Assembly: GCA_963722905.1 (NCBI GenBank)
Contig: CAVROT010000011.1
Location: 209,348 to 273,347, forward strand
DNA: 64,000 nucleotides
From: CAVROT01 sp963722905
GTDB taxonomy: Bacteria; Pseudomonadota; Alphaproteobacteria; Rhodobacterales; Rhodobacteraceae
Reading direction: 5' to 3'
Every line of letters begins with the position of its first letter. Position 1 is the first letter of the stretch. Position numbers and translations under genes: made by a program. Below the pieces are notes generated by a model that made no database searches, had not been told where the DNA came from, and saw nothing but the letters and a program-made list of their open reading frames with translations. Below are positions 63,801-64,000 of the stretch, piece by piece.

Positions 63801-64000
63801 CATGATATTTTAGTGTAGCGTCACCGCCATGTTCCATTTGCGGCGCGTTTTCTTCCATCATGGTCACGCAAACCTTCCATTCCGCGAACGGGCCTGAAAA
63901 TCGTCGTCTGATCCGGGGCTGTTCCAGCTGCGGCCTGGCCGACCAGGGCGGATCGTGCGGCGATCTCCGCACCCCGGGCAAGCTGGATGCGGACCTTCAC
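63801..64000. other. 200 bases after tRNA-Lys, no gene recognised
   Basis: The end of the window holds no feature I can support. A minus-strand frame of 72 residues runs through the tRNA 3' half and is rejected for that reason. The tRNA 3' end is a common integration site, but no integrase or repeated tRNA end is visible within the window. Confidence 0.4.

Noticed and set aside
63763..63981. A 72-codon frame on the minus strand at the window end
   Set aside because: Its C-terminus is a translation of the reverse of tRNA-Lys, a common false ORF.

Overview
The window is high-GC DNA, densely packed with genes whose start and stop codons often overlap. It looks like the chromosome of an alphaproteobacterium of the Rhodobacteraceae/Paracoccaceae type. 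This is inferred from the Rieske-cytochrome b-cytochrome c1 order, the five-step hut pathway through HutF and HutG, the ThiBPQ transporter behind a TPP riboswitch, and protein style; no search was run.

Layout. 1-4589: glycosyltransferases, including a three-gene minus-strand operon led by a sucrose-phosphate-synthase-like enzyme fused to a HAD phosphatase. 4750-9649: a sulfotransferase, glutaryl-CoA dehydrogenase, a methyltransferase and two secreted proteins of unknown function. 9703-10680: decayed remains of a YceI/OmpA-type gene and a caspase-like gene. 10809-14773 (minus): an ExbB/ExbD/ExbD operon that ends in a TonB-like protein without a normal TonB C-terminus. 15017-43789: a large type VI secretion (T6SS) locus with TssA, TssB, TssC, Hcp, TagJ, TssE, TssF, TssG, ClpV, VgrG, a DUF6931-like protein, PAAR, FHA/TagH, a 63-residue coupled ORF, TssK, TssL, TssM, TagF and the PppA phosphatase. 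It is followed by the PpkA-like kinase, an OmpA protein, an M15 peptidase and a caspase/Sel1 protein. No TssJ is recognisable.

44040-51451: histidine utilisation, with hutIHGU on the minus strand divergent from hutF, and the repressor gene hutC. hutU carries a +1 frameshift. 51527-52628: aroC, also with a +1 frameshift. 52702-56411: TPP riboswitch and thiBPQ. 56534-59360: cytochrome bc1 (petABC, minus). 59539-63628: a glutathione transferase, a PaiB-like protein, an AAC(3)-I-like acetyltransferase, mtaB and dapF. 63725-63800: tRNA-Lys.

The most interesting region is the T6SS island and its left flank. The last protein of the Exb operon and the extracytoplasmic tail of the T6SS kinase share an architecture: a two-cysteine BON-like domain followed by a DUF4384-like domain. 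This suggests that an Exb-type proton-powered module works with the T6SS phosphorylation switch. Caspase-like genes flank the island on both sides, decayed on the left and intact on the right. The single-base frameshifts in hutU and in normally essential aroC, both in a CCTC context, may be sequence errors and should be checked before any biological reading.
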